Shown piece after piece: positions 11,531 to 24,436 of a DNA stretch of 64,000 nucleotides (within the stretch, counting starts at the first letter, position 1; each line of letters begins with the position of its first letter). The stretch spans positions 1,922,001 through 1,986,000 of the forward strand of contig NC_065873.1 of the NCBI RefSeq assembly GCF_933775445.1, read 5' to 3'. A program made the translations under genes and the position numbers. This DNA is from Argentina anserina. Its lineage: Eukaryota > Streptophyta > Magnoliopsida > Rosales > Rosaceae. The notes under the pieces were generated by a model. It was given only the letters and a program-made list of their open reading frames with translations, did no database searches and was not told where the DNA came from.

Positions 11531-12981
11531 ATGGCGCATCAGTCCTCTTCTGACAATGCACATGTCTTGGTGACAGGGACATCCACAATCGATGAGCAAC
11601 TTTCCAATTTGTTGGAGATGGTTGAAAAGCTCACCCAAACGGTTGAAGAAAAGGACGTACAAATCGTTGAGCTCTATAGCAAGTTGGAAGATCACGATGA
11701 TGAGAACTCCACCAAAGAGTCGCATGGCAGGAGCAAAGTAAATAAAAAAAGAGAAACGTCCAAGAACATTGACGACTCGCTTGGTTCCTTATCACTCCAG
11801 CAATTGCAGGATATCATCACCAACTCAATCTGGGCTCAATATGGAGGTCCTTCTCGTGACTCCCTCACTTACTCCAAACCTTACACTAAGAGGATCAACA
11901 GCTTAAGGATGCCGCCAGGGAATCAGCCACCAAAGTTCCAAAAATTTCAAGGTAAAGGGAACCCGAAGCAATATGTCACCCACTTTGTGGAGACTTGCAG
12001 TAATGCTGGGATAGAAGACGATCACCTTGTCAAGCAGTTTGTTCGCTCGTTGAAGGGAAATGTCTTTGAGTGGTATACAGATCTAGAGCCAGAGTATGTT
12101 GACATTTGGGCATGATGGAGCTAACTAGCACGAAGCAACGAAAGGATGAACTCGTAGTCGACTACATCAATAGATGGCACTTACTTAGCCTTGATTGTAA
12201 GGACCGACTATCAGAGGTGTCAGTCGTTGAAATATGCATCTAAGGCATGTACTTTGATTTGCTATATATCTTGGAAGGAATCAAGCCTCGTTATTTCGAA
12301 GAATTAGCTACTCGAGCCCACGACATGGAGCTAAGCTTGGCAAGTCATAAGGGAAAAAATGAGTCCCTGGTTGACCAACGAAAAGACAAAGTCTTCAGAA
12401 GCAGATTTGACAAGTTTGTGAAGAAGCCTTCCAAAGAATCAATGGTCATCAATACTGCACCGGTTAAGATCTCTACGCGGGATACGAATGAGTTCAATAA
12501 GGTGAAACCTCCTCGAACCTATTATAGGAGTAAACGCACGTTGAAGGAGATGGAGCGAAAGACGTACCCGTTCCCAGACTCTGATGTGGCGGGCATGTTA
12601 GAGGATCTGCTCGAAAACAAGATAATAGATCTTCTGGAATGCAAGCGTCCATAAGAAATGCATCGTGTTAACGATCCGAAGTATTACAAATATTACCACC
12701 TTATTAGTCACCCTGTAGAGAAGTGCTTTGTTCTCAAGGATTTGAAAACGAATCTCGCCAAGCAAGGGAAGATTGAGCTAGATGTTGACGACATTGCCAA
12801 AGTCAATTGCACTATTGTAACATTCGGGTCATTCGAGCCAGTTTCATTCCCTTCACACCCAATGAAAGCACCGTTCCATTTCCCAAAGGAGGCACGCGAA
12901 CATAAGAAGACCAAAGAAGTTAAAGAATGTCATGTTTCCACGCCTATCCTCCAAGTTGCCTCTAATGCCGATGATGAATGA
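11531..12981 (+). pseudogene. Retrotransposon gag remnant
   Basis: The reading runs in segments 11531-12115, 12247-12654 and 12658-12981, with stops and a frame change between them. The first segment has a coiled-coil-like start (EQLSNLLEMVEKLTQTVEEK) and then the capsid-like retrotrans_gag core, with KFQGKGNPKQYVTHFVETC and FVRSLKGNVFEWYTDLEP. In Ty3/gypsy elements gag forms the particle shell. An upstream open segment (11088-11477, Lys/Ser-rich) may be the gag N-terminus. No functional product is expected. Confidence 0.85.
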
Positions 12982-13499
12982 TGGATATTGGTCACTCGGA
13001 GAAGAATTCGCAAAGGTATGATGTCAAACTCACCGGTTGCCCGATCAAGTTATAAGAAATCACCTCCACGATGGGAGGAGAGTGGACGAGGACGTTTTGA
13101 GAAGAAATTCGTTTCATATTTGTGGAAGACTCTTCACCGGAACTTGTCGATAGAGCACTGGCTTACAGAACAACTGGAGGTCGCTTCAATGGCCACAAAT
13201 TGTGAAGTCAGCTCCAAAGAAGACGAAAAGTCTGAAGTAAGAAAAATATGTCCAAGTCAAGTGTTAAAGAAAAATGAGGTGTTGAAACAATTGGAGAGTC
13301 TACCTTTCCAACTTAGCCTCTCTGACTTGGTGCAATTGCCAAAATCAACGAGATGCGCACTTGTGGAGTTGCTCATTGACGTAGAAAACACTCCACAAGC
13401 ATAAAGGAATGTGGCGCGTGTGATGCATATTGTGATGTCATTCACTTCACAGATGATGACCTTCAATTGGGCTCAAAGCCACATAATCGGCATCTTTTT

Positions 13500-13892
13500 G
13501 TGACAGGGTACATGCGAGAACGGAAGTTGAATCGCATGCTCATAGACTGAGGGTCAGTAGTAAATATCATGCCCAAGTCAACCATATCTCAACTCGGCAT
13601 CAACATTGATGAGTTATCAATGAGTTGTCTCATGATCCAAGGTTTCAACCAAGGAGGACAAAGAGCGATAGGGATGATCAGACTAGACATGGACATCGGA
13701 GAGTTAAAATCAAACACCTTGTTCCATGTCATCGATGCGAAGACCTCGTACAACTTGTTGTTGGGACGACCATGGGTACATGAAAATGGCATTATGCCAA
13801 CCACTTTACACCAATGCTTCAAGTTCTCTCGCGGAGGTGTGAAAACTGTGGTAGGAGATACCAAACCATTCATAGAAGCTGAATCATTCTAA
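13500..13892 (+). pseudogene. Retrotransposon aspartic protease remnant
   Basis: The retropepsin-like fold is recognisable: a MLID...GS..NIMP start, then LDMDIGELKSNTLFHVIDA and the C-terminal NLLLGRPWVHENG motif. In the active-site triplet the middle codon is now TGA (13548-13550), so the catalytic D-S/T-G reads D-stop-G. This alone would abolish read-through of pol. Confidence 0.85.
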
Positions 13893-13914
13893 ATTCGACA
13901 CAGATGAGGAGTCA

Positions 13915-15434
13915 ATGAAAGAAGTCCTTCCAGTCGGAGTACCCTATACAGGGAAAGCCACTAAAATTAGGGAGAATGATGCCAAATCAGAAGACATTGA
14001 GCTTCATGGTGAAGTGTCGCAAAAAGTCTCATTTGAAGCGGCAACATTGTCTATGGAAAGAAAAGTCAGCCATGCCTTTCCGGTCCTTCGCTATGTTCCG
14101 AAGTCTAGACGAAGGGAGAGAGAGTCTCCATTTGTGGGGACAAAGTCACAAGAGTGCCCACGAAAATTAGAAGAGGATGATGTGAAATTGTTGAGAGAGA
14201 AATCAACATTGTCATTAATAAAGGTGAGCAACCGAAATCCTACAAAGCATCCACTAAAGGGGTTTGTCAAACCAATTCAAGGTAAAACGGAACATGGATT
14301 GCTGCCCAAGAAAAGAACAAGTGAAGGGTTCGATTCTAACGCATACAAGCTGTTAGAAAAGGCCAGATACGACTTTAGTTTATCAGCAAAAAGGACGACC
14401 AAGTTGCAGCAAAGATGGCGCATGAGCTCGATGAGCCACAAAAGAAGTTAAGAGAGCAAGAGGCAATAATTGATTCTTCTAAAGCTGGTCTCGGTTTCAC
14501 TTCAAGCAAGCCAATCAGAATTTTACAAAGGAGAAGGGCGGAGCGAGCCAATGTGCAACATATCAGTGTTGAGGTAGTTGAAGAGAAAAATCTAGAGGTT
14601 CAATCAACCCCTCGCATTTCGTCGTTCGATCGCATTCATCCAGGTTCTCAAAGAGCAACATCTGAATGTATTAAAGGATCAATCACCAGGGTGTCGGTGA
14701 TTGACCGTGTGAACATGACAACAAGTAGAGGTTCAGTCTTCAATCGCATCGGTAGTACAACCACTCGGCCTTCCGTATTCAAAAGGATCTCAAGTTCAGA
14801 CAAATATAAGAAAAAGTCAAACCTCATTCCGCGAAAGCCTGCATTAGAAAGGATCCAAGCATCGAATGAATGACAAATAAGAAAGAGGAAAACAACTTGT
14901 AGTCAAACGCTGAGCAAAGAAATCTAAAGTCTTATCCCGTCACGCATGAAGAGACATTGTGTGTTGGAAGTGGATTCTACGAATCAACTCAAAATGAAGC
15001 AACATACCATCATATTCATTGGCCAAAAAGGCGATAGCAACCTCGGTAATGGCGATGAGGATAACATTGTCCAAACCTCTTATCATATCACGATGGCAGA
15101 AGCATATGCCGTAGAGGAAGACGATTGTGAAGATTTTGAAATTGAAGTAGACGAAGCTCCTCCAGAACTTGAAGACGGGGGGCAAGCCACTATGGACGAA
15201 CTTAAGGCGATTAACTTGGAAACAGAGGGAAACCCAAGATCTATTTTTGTGAGTGCGTCTTTAAGTCCCGAAGAAGAAAAAGAATTTCTTGATCTGTTGC
15301 TCGAGTACAAAGATGTCTTTGATTGGACGTACAAAGAAATGCCCGGCCTGGATCCAAAAGTAGGAGTTCATCGACTTTCTGTCAAACCGGAGGCTCGGCC
15401 AACCAAACAAACACAAATACGCTTTCGAACATAA
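13915..15434 (+). pseudogene. Retrotransposon linker region before RT
   Basis: Three open stretches (13915-14451, 14415-14873 and 14946-15434) encode a charged, low-complexity linker between protease and RT, with repeated S-F-D/N-R-I motifs near 14625-14780. The last stretch leads into RT through LDLLLEYKDVFDWTYKEMPGL and VHRLSVKPEA, the usual entry to Tat-type RT. A stop at 15432-15434 separates it from RT. Confidence 0.75.
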
Positions 15435-15467
15435 CTTATTCCTCAAATTCAAGCATAGGTTGATAAG

Positions 15468-16048
15468 TTGATTGCCGCATGCTTCATTAGAGAGGTTCAA
15501 TATCCCAAGTGGATCGCAAACATTGTTCATGTCAAGAAGAAGAATAGACAAATCCGCGTTTATATAAATTTTCGTGACTTAAATGAGGCGTGTCCAAAAG
15601 ATGATTTCTCTATGCCAATCATAGAGCTCATGGTGGATGCGACAACCGGGCATGAGGCTTTGTCATTCATGGATGGATCATCAGGTTACAATCAAATAAG
15701 GATGGCCTTAGAGGATGAGGAATTCACTGCATTTCGAACTCCTAAAGGAATTTATTGCTATAAGGTCATGTCATTCGGGTTTAAAAATGTCGGTGCAATG
15801 TACCAACGTGCTATGTTGATGATTTGGTTGTCAAAACAAAGAAAAGAAGTGATCACTTACAAGATCTACGAAGAGTGTTTGACAAGTTATGCAAGTACAA
15901 GTTAAAAATGAATCCTTTGAAGTGTGCCTTCGGCGTTAGTTCTGGAAAATTTCTTGGATTAATCGTGAAGCACCGAGGCATCGAGGTAGACCAAAAAAAT
16001 TTAAAGCCATCAAGGAAATGCCAGAGCCAAGAAATTTGCGCGAGTTGA
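15468..16048 (+). pseudogene. Retrotransposon reverse transcriptase remnant
   Basis: RT blocks are seen in two frames. The first frame has RVYINFRDLNEACPKDDFSM, SFMDGSSGYNQIRM and FGFKNVGAMYQRA up to about 15810. The second frame resumes at 15812 with YVDDLVVKTKKRSDHL and KCAFGVSSGKFLG. About two dozen residues expected between YQRA and YVDD are missing, so a frame-shifting deletion sits immediately before the catalytic YVDD box. The polymerase is inactive. Confidence 0.88.
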
Positions 16049-16128
16049 AAAGCCTCTAAGGACGACTTGCCTTCATCAGACGGTTCATATTAAACCTGGC
16101 GGGCCGTTGCCAACCATTCAGTCGACTT

Positions 16129-17043
16129 ATGAAGAAAGTTGTTCCATTTGTATTGGATGAAGCTTGTTGCAATGCCTTTGAGAGCATAAAGAAATACCTA
16201 GCAAATCCTCCGGTGTTGGATGCACCTATCGCCGGGAAACCTTTTATCTTTTACATCACGGCTCAAGAGAGATCATTTGGGGCCCTTCTTGCCCAAGAAA
16301 ATGAAGCCAAAAAGGAGAAAGCCTTGTACTACTTAAGTTGGACCCTCACCGGACCTGAGCTAAATTATCCGCTGATAGAGAAGATGTGTCTTGCAATCGT
16401 CGTCACCATTCAAAAGTTGAGGCATTACATGCAAGCTTACACAATGCATTTGGTGCCGTGAGCCGATCCAGTTAAGTTCATATTATCTAAACCAGTTCTA
16501 ACCGGGCACATGGCTAAGTGGGCGTTACTATTAAATCATTACGACATCATATATGTGCCCGCTAAAGAAATAAAAAGACAAGCGTTGGTTGACTTCCTGG
16601 CATACCACCCTATTCCAGCAGATTGGGAAATCTCAGATGACTTACCGGACGAGGAAGTCTTCCTTGCAGAGGTCCTCCATACTTGGAAGATATTTTTTGA
16701 TCGCCCATCTAGGGCAGACGGAGCAGGGGCTGGTGTCATCTTTGTCTCTCCACAAAAACAGATATTGCCTTATTCTTTTACTCTTGGGGAACTGTGCTCC
16801 AAAAATGTCGCAGAGTACCAAGCGTTGATCATGGGATTGCAAACAACGTTAGAAATTGAAATCCAAAGTCTCGAAGTGTATGGAGACTCGAAGTTGGTGA
16901 TTGATCAACTGCTCACAAATTACGAGGACAATAAGGAAGATTTGGTACCTTATTTCCAACTCGCCACACAACTCTTGAATGACTTTGATAATTTTACACT
17001 ATACATGTGCCACGAAAAGAAAATCAAATGGCAGACGCATTAG
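16129..17043 (+). pseudogene. Retrotransposon RNase H plus second RNase H
   Basis: 16129-16461 encodes the RT-linked RNase H (FESIKKYLANPPVL, ITAQERSFGALLAQ, LTGPELNYPLIEKMCLAIV). 16510-17043 follows after a stop and encodes a second, archaeal-type RNase H (WKIFFDRPSRADGAGAGVIF, NVAEYQALIMGL, LEVYGDSKLVIDQL). Two RNase H domains in a row are the diagnostic feature of the Tat/Ogre lineage. Confidence 0.82.
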
Positions 17044-17345
17044 CAAACTTGACGGCGACTTTGGCATTGTCTGGAGACAAAATTTTGGACATCCCAGTTT
17101 GCCAAAGGTGGATCGTGACAACAAAGCCTTCACTCCAGTGCGCCAGTTCTCATGTAGTGTCAGTTTACACCATTGATGTTGAAGATTTGAGATATCATTT
17201 TATCGACTATCTTGAGCATAACAAGCTTCCCGAAGATTCGAAGCAAAGATGGAGCATCAAACGGCAAGCACCGCGCTTCCTCTATTACAAAGAAACTTTA
17301 TATTAGAGGTAATTTGACGGAGTACTCATTCGATACTTGGGAAAA

Positions 17346-18619
17346 GATTAAGCGGTAAAAGCCATGGAAGAGGTTCATTCTGGAGTGTGTGGAGCACATC
17401 AGTCAAGACCAAAGTTATATTTTCAAGTAAGACGACTAGGGTATTATTGGTCCACCATGGTCAATGATTGTATGGAGTATGCACAAAAATGGCTAGCTTA
17501 TCAATTTCATGCCAACTTCATTCATTAGCCACCTATTCGATGTTTGGGGAATGGATGCAATCTGACCCATCACTCCGAAATCATCGGTTGGTCATATGTA
17601 CATTTTGGCAGCCACATATTCCTTCTCAAAGTTGGCCAAGGCTATACCACTCAAAGAAATAAAGAAAGAAAATATTGTGGACTTCATTACGAGAAGCATA
17701 ATACAACGCTATGGTATACCACGGTGCATCATCACAGACAACGCCAAGTATTTCTTGAATACCGCAACAGAAAAGTTAAGCAAGAAATTCCACTTCAAGC
17801 TTCACTTCTCTTCGATGTACAACGCTCCGGCGAATGGTTTGGCAAAAGCATTCAATAAAACACTTTGTAATATTCTGAAGAAAATTGTCAGCAAGAAACA
17901 GAGGGATTGGTATGAGAAATTGGGCGAAGCTCTCTGGGCTTAGAGAACAACGTATCGGACAGTCATAAATGCTACAACCTTATTCTCTCACCTATGGTGT
18001 CAAAACCGTGTTACCATTAAAGAAATAAATCTCGTCATTAAGAATCGCTTTGCAAGAAGGTCTCACAAATGAGGAAAATGTCAAGTTGCGCCTTCAAGAG
18101 TTAGAAGCTTTGGACGAAAAGAGGCTTGATGCACAACAACACCTGGAATGCTACCAAGCTCAGATGTCACACGTCTTCAACAAAGGTGTTCGAGCATAGT
18201 CATTTCCAGTTGATGATTTAGTTCTTGTTGTTCAAAGACCCATCATTATGACGCACAAGAGTGGCCCCAAATTCAAGTCAGAGTGGGATGGTCCTTACAT
18301 CGTCAGAGAAGTATACACCAATGGAGCTTACAAAATTATGGCGGAAGACAGTTTGAGAATTAGTCCCATTAACGGCAAATTCTTGAAGAAGTTTCATGCT
18401 TCAAAACGTCACACCATGCTCCAAGTCTGCACGAGCCTAAACTGCACAAGAAAAAAATGCAGAACGAGAATTAAAAAAATGCCCCACGACTGCATGAGCT
18501 TAAACTGCAAAATGCACCAAAACAAAACCGTTGAACTACGTGATGACTTGATTCCTTCTTTAGAAGGATACGTAGGCAGCTTGAGAATAACAATCTTAAG
18601 TCCAGTCACATCAAAATAA
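17346..18619 (+). pseudogene. Retrotransposon integrase remnant
   Basis: The integrase core is readable at 17596-17943 (IIQRYGIPRCIITDNAKYF, NAPANGLAKAFNKTL), preceded by a degenerate zinc-binding part around 17390-17540. After a gap with stops, 18248-18400 encodes the C-terminal GPKFKSEWDGPYIV and INGKFLKKFHA motifs. Multiple frameshifts and stops make it non-functional. Confidence 0.82.
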
Positions 18620-18810
18620 AAATAAGGGTTTTTCTGCCAATCATAGAGAAAATTCTTATTTAACTGCGTAAGTCCATTGCAAGATGGGAGTTGAGCTGCC
18701 ATAAAATAGAGCTTTAAAAGCGAATGGCCCGATAAGAGAGGGATATACAGTTAAGGTGGTGTCATCATGTTGCTCATCTTCAACATCATCGAGGATAGTG
18801 ATTGTCCCGT

Positions 18811-19160
18811 CCTTAAAACTCATGAAAGCCGTCATGCTGAATGTGATGCGTAAAGCCTAGAATGCTTTTATTGAGTGTTGTAGTCTATGAAATGAGAGCA
18901 GTCAAGCGATTAGGTTTTTTACGTCCTTGAAACTCCTGAAAGCCGTCATGATGAATGTGATGCATAAAGCCTAAAACGTTTTTATTGAGTGCTGTCAAGT
19001 CTATGAATTGAGAGCAGTCAAGCGATTAAGTCTTTTACGTTCTTCAAACTCTTGAAAACCACCGTGATGAATGTGATGCGTAAAGCCTAAAACCCTTTTA
19101 TGGAGTGCTATCAAGTCTATGAAATTAGAGTAGTCAAGCGATCAAGTCGTTTACGTTCTT
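18811..19160 (+). repeat. ~115-bp tandem repeat, three copies
   Basis: Three consecutive units contain the landmarks GAATGTGATGC, TAAAGCCTA, ATTGAGTGCTGT and CAGTCAAGCGAT. The landmark GAATGTGATG recurs at about 18838, 18952 and 19068, giving spacings of 114-116 bp. It lies just after pol, where Tat/Ogre elements often hold variable tandem repeats. Confidence 0.8.
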
Positions 19161-19449
19161 CAAATCCGCCAAAAATCAATGTGTTTCGAAAACAGTCAAA
19201 TGGCTAGATCGACCATGACTCTCAAATTGTTGTCAAAATCCTACAAAAAATATTTAAAAAAGGGGATCAAAATCATACCAGTATACTCCTAAATAAAAAA
19301 AAGGGATGGGCTCATTGTCATGGGATGCAGCAGTTTCTAGGACAAAAAAAAGATTCTTTTACCTAGACTAAAAAAAAAAGTTATGAAATGAGCTCATTGT
19401 GTTCTACTTAAGTTTGATTTAGCAGCTTGGTAACCTTCATTTGCATCCG

Positions 19450-20310
19450 GCTCTTTTTCCAGACTATTTGATCCACGACCCGATTCTTCACCCAACCAAC
19501 GCCCGTGATGCCATGCACCGCTTGATGGAGAAGGACAAGATCAGGGAGGAGATTCTTGCTGTAACAAAGCCGAGGTCAGGAGAGAGCTCATGTTGGAGCG
19601 AGAGCTCGCCTTGAACAAAGCCGATGAAGACGGCGGCGACGGGCTCGAGTTTGAGGACTCGTTCGGCCCAGTCTTTTGACCCTCGCTTTGGGTTTAGCTC
19701 TCGGAGTAGTTCACCATTGGCTATGGTGCCGCTGCTGCCGGAACTTGAGCCGGAGAAGGTGGAGGTCAACAAGGAGTTAACCCCGACGGCTAGTTCTCCG
19801 GAGCCGAACAAGGAGAAGGAGGAGCTCAACAAAGGGAGGTTGATCATGTTGGCAAAACCGAACCTAGACCTTTCTGGACTGAAACGGAAATTACTGCCAT
19901 TAGAGGGTCTTAATGAGTTACATCAACATACTATGAGAAAAAAAAAAAGATACCTGAGGAGCTACCTGAGGAACAATGGAGTTGTGCTCTATGTCAAATG
20001 ACTGTAACAAATGAGAAAACATTTGAAGGTCATCTGAATGGCAGGAAGCATAAGGCCAGCGAAAAACGGCTTGGATCTGAAAAACTAAGAAATAGCTCCA
20101 GTAACGCATCAAAATTAAAGAATAATGTTTCTAAGTGCTAGAGACAACTGATGCTTCAAGCTCACAAATAGGGGTCAAAGAAAGGTGTCTACTTGACCCT
20201 AACAAAGCCGGTGATGGTTCAGACAAGAAGGGTACATGTATTTCTAAAGAGAAAACTTGAAGATAAAGACGAAAAGCTTAAAGAAAGCATAAAGAAGACA
20301 TGAAGAGTAT
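19450..20310 (+). pseudogene. Captured host C2H2 (U1-type) zinc-finger gene fragment
   Basis: This GC-richer block inside the retrotransposon resembles a plant zf-met protein gene, not a retroelement. Readable pieces in shifting frames are NARDAMHRLMEKDKIREEIL, AEVRRELMLERELAL, LDLSGLKRKLLPLEG and EEQWSCALCQMTV followed by FEGHLNGRKHKA. The last two form a CxxC-x12-H-x5-H U1-like zinc finger at about 19965-20060, followed by a basic Ser/Asn-rich tail. Introns are not obvious within it. Frameshifts and stops break it, so it is a transduplicated relic. It reads on the same strand as gag-pol. The source gene is not in this window. Confidence 0.68.
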
Positions 20311-22964
20311 GAACGTGATAGGATGGAGGAAAAGAAAATAAAAGTGAAGGGTTCACGTGGGGATGGGAGGAAAGTGAAAATGAAGATAACTTTCTAATAT
20401 CCACATAAAGAAGAAGTACTCACTTTGTGGTGCTTACACGTGAAGGGCATGTATGCACATGGGGCAACCATGGCCTCCAGGAGACATAAAAAAGATTTCA
20501 ACATTCGGAGGTTCTTCCATTCACCTAATGAACCTTCACTTCTGTTCTATTAACGGCGTGTGGAATACACGCGCTAACGGCCAATTCAATTTGGGGAAAG
20601 AAATCAAACACTGCAGTAACAATTGGGTTTACTAGCACGTGCATGACATGCGTGTCTTTGTTTCCGCGATACAACTAGAGTAGAAGAACAGCTCCTGTAG
20701 GCCTCCACAACCTGAGCTGAAGAGCCTTCATCAGAGCATGACCCAGAAATTTAAAATGTCCCCGAGCATATCCAAAAAGCTTAGAGTTGAGAATTCCTCC
20801 AAGTCAAGGAATGTTCCACTCCTCCATTCTCGAAGCTAATCCCATTGCAACTCATGTCATATATGCGGACTGCCGAAGAGATCAACACTCGCTTCCCAAG
20901 GTGGAGATGGAAGTCGTCGTGGTCGTGGTCGTGGAAAAATTGGAGAATCAGGTGACGGGGATTTGGGTTTTGCAGAATGGAAAAGAAATGAGATACACAC
21001 AAATTATGAGCTCCCTTGCTTGGGTGTTCCCCTGCTTCTCAACCTTATCCAACTCTCCTAGATATATCCACACAAATACGGATTAGATCTGATGAGGGAT
21101 TTAATAATCACTTTAATCAATACTCCATAGCCATTTAAAATAATAATATCAGAAACTATTTTATGTAAATAATAAATTAAGTGAGAGAATAAGTTGCCAC
21201 CATAATGGTCAATTTAGGATTTATATTAATTTTTAGGCTATCTGATCTTTAAAACCTTTAAAAATTAAATATAAAAAATGATTTACTAAAATTAACAGGC
21301 TCTTAGAATAATAAGCTATATTCACTTATATAAAAATTCGGAAAAATTTATCACATAAGGAGATAGGTGGTCTTATGGAGGTATGATGATTCATTCATAT
21401 CTATCTCATGATCAAAGCCCATAAATTGATGAAAATAAGTAAATTTCAAAACATATCCACATTTCACTATAACACTCATATCTAACGGTTAATTTTCAAT
21501 TTATTAAATACTTAAGTTTAATTACATGAGTCCCATTGTACTTTATAAAATGACATAATTTTTTCATATATTATTTGGGAAAGAATATGATTTCAAACTA
21601 ACTCTATCCAAGAAATCAATTTTTGAAAAAAATCAACATCAAGATATTATCATTGTAGGTTTGTAGTGAAAGCAGTGCTACGATAGGAAATTCACCTAAT
21701 TTCATGTACGATTGGATTTCCATCCTTGTTGTATATCCTATATAACATACTACATCTTTAAGAGGTAGCTATATAACCATGTGAAAAATATGTCCAAAAG
21801 TTTGGATGGGTAGATATAGTGCATTATCGGGAATGTGTACAGTTTTTTGGAGATTTGTTTGAGTACCAGAGCTATTTATATGATTTTCAAAAGATTTTAT
21901 TTTATACTAAATTTAATTTAAAGTCAAATTTTGGACACTTGGTGTTTCTCACCACGCATGTGTCAATCTAATTGAAGTTTTGACTTTGTAAAATTATTTC
22001 ACAACTTCAAAAATTCTTTTAAAATAGTGCCGCTGCCCAAAAAGATCCCAAAAATTTATAATGCCCTCACAATGATGCACTTTACCCATCCATGTAAACA
22101 TTTTAAAAAATACATGCCTTCGTGACATAACTACCTTTATGGAGGATGAATGACACTTGGGGTTGACCGAGTAGATCAAGACCCAAACGAGGTTCAGTAT
22201 AGGTGAATTTTTAATCGTGACCATATTTTCATGTAGTGACAACATCCGACGGTCTGTTTTCCCGAAATTCAATTCCTATATACAGTTGTCATTGGGGAGG
22301 TAAAGGAGATTTTAGAGTTTACCGAGTCGATCGAAATCCATACGTTATTGAAAATATATAAACTTTCTAGTTTAGTCATATTTCGCTATAATAATAATAA
22401 TATCTTACGATTGGTTTTTTCAAATTTCTTTGATAAGTATAGTTGGTTTATAAACATACTCATTTGCACAAGTTATACTATGTTACTAAGCATGTTGTGA
22501 CTTGAAATATTAAAACTCATAAAAGAAATGTTGACCGTTAAATGTAATTACGAAACTGAAATATGAATGTGGTACAAAACTCTCTGATTTTGGTCGTTAA
22601 TTAGGTTTCGATCCGCGTGGTCAATCTTATATAACCTACTTATTCCCTAAGGACAGCTGTATCACTCATGTAAAAAATAAGTCCAAAAATTACATACGTG
22701 GATTCAGTGCATTATCTAGAGAGCGTAAATTTTTTGGGAATTTTTTCGAGTACCGGAGCAATTTTCTATGATATTCTAAATGTTACAAAAATATTAATAA
22801 TTAATATAAAGTCAAATTATAGACACATGGCGTGTTTCCAACCACATAATATTTTGTGATGTTAAATTACTGTGACTCTAAAACCAAAAAAGAAAAGAAA
22901 TAACAAAAAAGAAACCTAAACTAGTATCGACCTCTGCCTCTATTTCTCCATATGTATCGACCTT

Positions 22965-23210
22965 TTGATTTGTTTATCTTCGATTTGTTGCCATCCACCG
23001 CCACCCTCATCCATCACCCTTCTCCCTGCTCCAAACCTTAAAACCCATAAACCACTAAACCCATTAAAAAGTTACAACCTTAGCCCTATCAAAGAATGGC
23101 CATCACTACTCTCCTCATCACCTTCCTCCTCATCTCTGCAACCCTCATCCGACGTTGTCGCCCTCCTCTCTTTCAAGTTCCACTTCAATCCCATATTCTC
23201 AACTTTCCAT
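22965..23210 (+). pseudogene. Possible LRR receptor-kinase N-terminal fragment
   Basis: The stretch encodes a hydrophobic leader (MAITTLLITFLLISAT from 23096) and, in another frame, PSSDVVALLSFK. The latter resembles the mature N-terminus of plant leucine-rich-repeat receptor kinases (xDxxALLxFK). The leader and motif are out of frame with each other. The match is short, so this is a weak call. It lies in the 3' region of the retrotransposon and would be a second host-derived piece. Confidence 0.3.
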
Positions 23211-24436
23211 GATCGGAAATGCCCATCATTGGAGAACACACAGAGCCTCCAACCATGATTGATGTAAAGGGAAGATCGTAGAAAAAGCTTTCCATGATTT
23301 GAATCAATAGTTGCACAAAAATGATTTGATGTCCAATTGCTAATAATCACAGCAAGCAAATGTTAATTAACACCATCTCTCCAACCAACCCCAGAAGATT
23401 TGACCAAAAAACTAAAAAGAATCAAACCCACCAGAAACAATTCGCACCTCAAAGGAATCTTAGAGAAAGAATATAAAAGCTGAATATTCACTCGGGGTTG
23501 GGTGTCGATGAGAGAAAGAATTCAAATATAATGTTCAAAGCTGAATTGGTGACATCATGGATCAAAAGCTTAAAGATTGATTATTTGGGTACTAATTTTG
23601 ATGAAAAGAATGATTAATATGAACATGAATACGAACTTCAAATCAGCTAATTTATAAGAAGAATTGAAAACTATGAGTTTTTGTTGATCTAGTTTCTACA
23701 ATTTCAATCTTGTTATTAAAATTTCTAATGTTGAAGTAAAAAAAAAAAGAGGAAAGATTACATTATTACATTTTAGAAGTTTAGTGAGAGAGAGAGTTCT
23801 ACAGTTTATGACTTTCTGGGTTTCAATGAGAGTACAAGTGTACAACAACACATCAACTTTTTGATTGTTTTTACCCCTCACCTGTTTTGAAGCAAACGGT
23901 AACTGACGGACTTAAATTGACTAACGTCAACACATACACTGACTGAAAGAAGTGGTTGTTATTATACCACGTAAGCTAGGTGAGCCTTCACCCAGTGGAG
24001 GTAAGAATTTTCGCAATTATACGGGTACAAGGTCTTTATGCAGAGAAATTAGAAATCAGGTTGGAAAGTGAGCACGCCACAAAACACTAAGTTAAAATAT
24101 ATGTTGATCAAATCAATCATCTCGTGAGAAATATCTTTTGTCGGGATTTATATATTGTGTTCCACCACTTGATTAGTTTGCAGGGAAAGTGGAGCATGCA
24201 TGAAATTACTAAAGCAACTTTTAGAATAGTGATTGTTGCAGGCACAGTAGGGTTTGTGTGATTGAATATATTGAAAAGGAAAAGCATGAATCAGTAGGAT
24301 TCGTGGTTCAAACTCCAAACTGATCGATGATCCTCATGCTTCCTTTTCATAGCCGCCCAAAGATCATCATCACTTAAAATAGGGTTTATCAGCCAGAAAA
24401 AAAAAACAAAAAAAGGGGCAAGCTATGCTTATGTAT

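Noticed and set aside
20787..21086. 99-codon ORF with a Val-rich run in the retrotransposon 3' region
   Set aside because: The alternative frame (RRGRGRGK) looks more like the tail of a captured gene, but the match is low-complexity and too weak to annotate.
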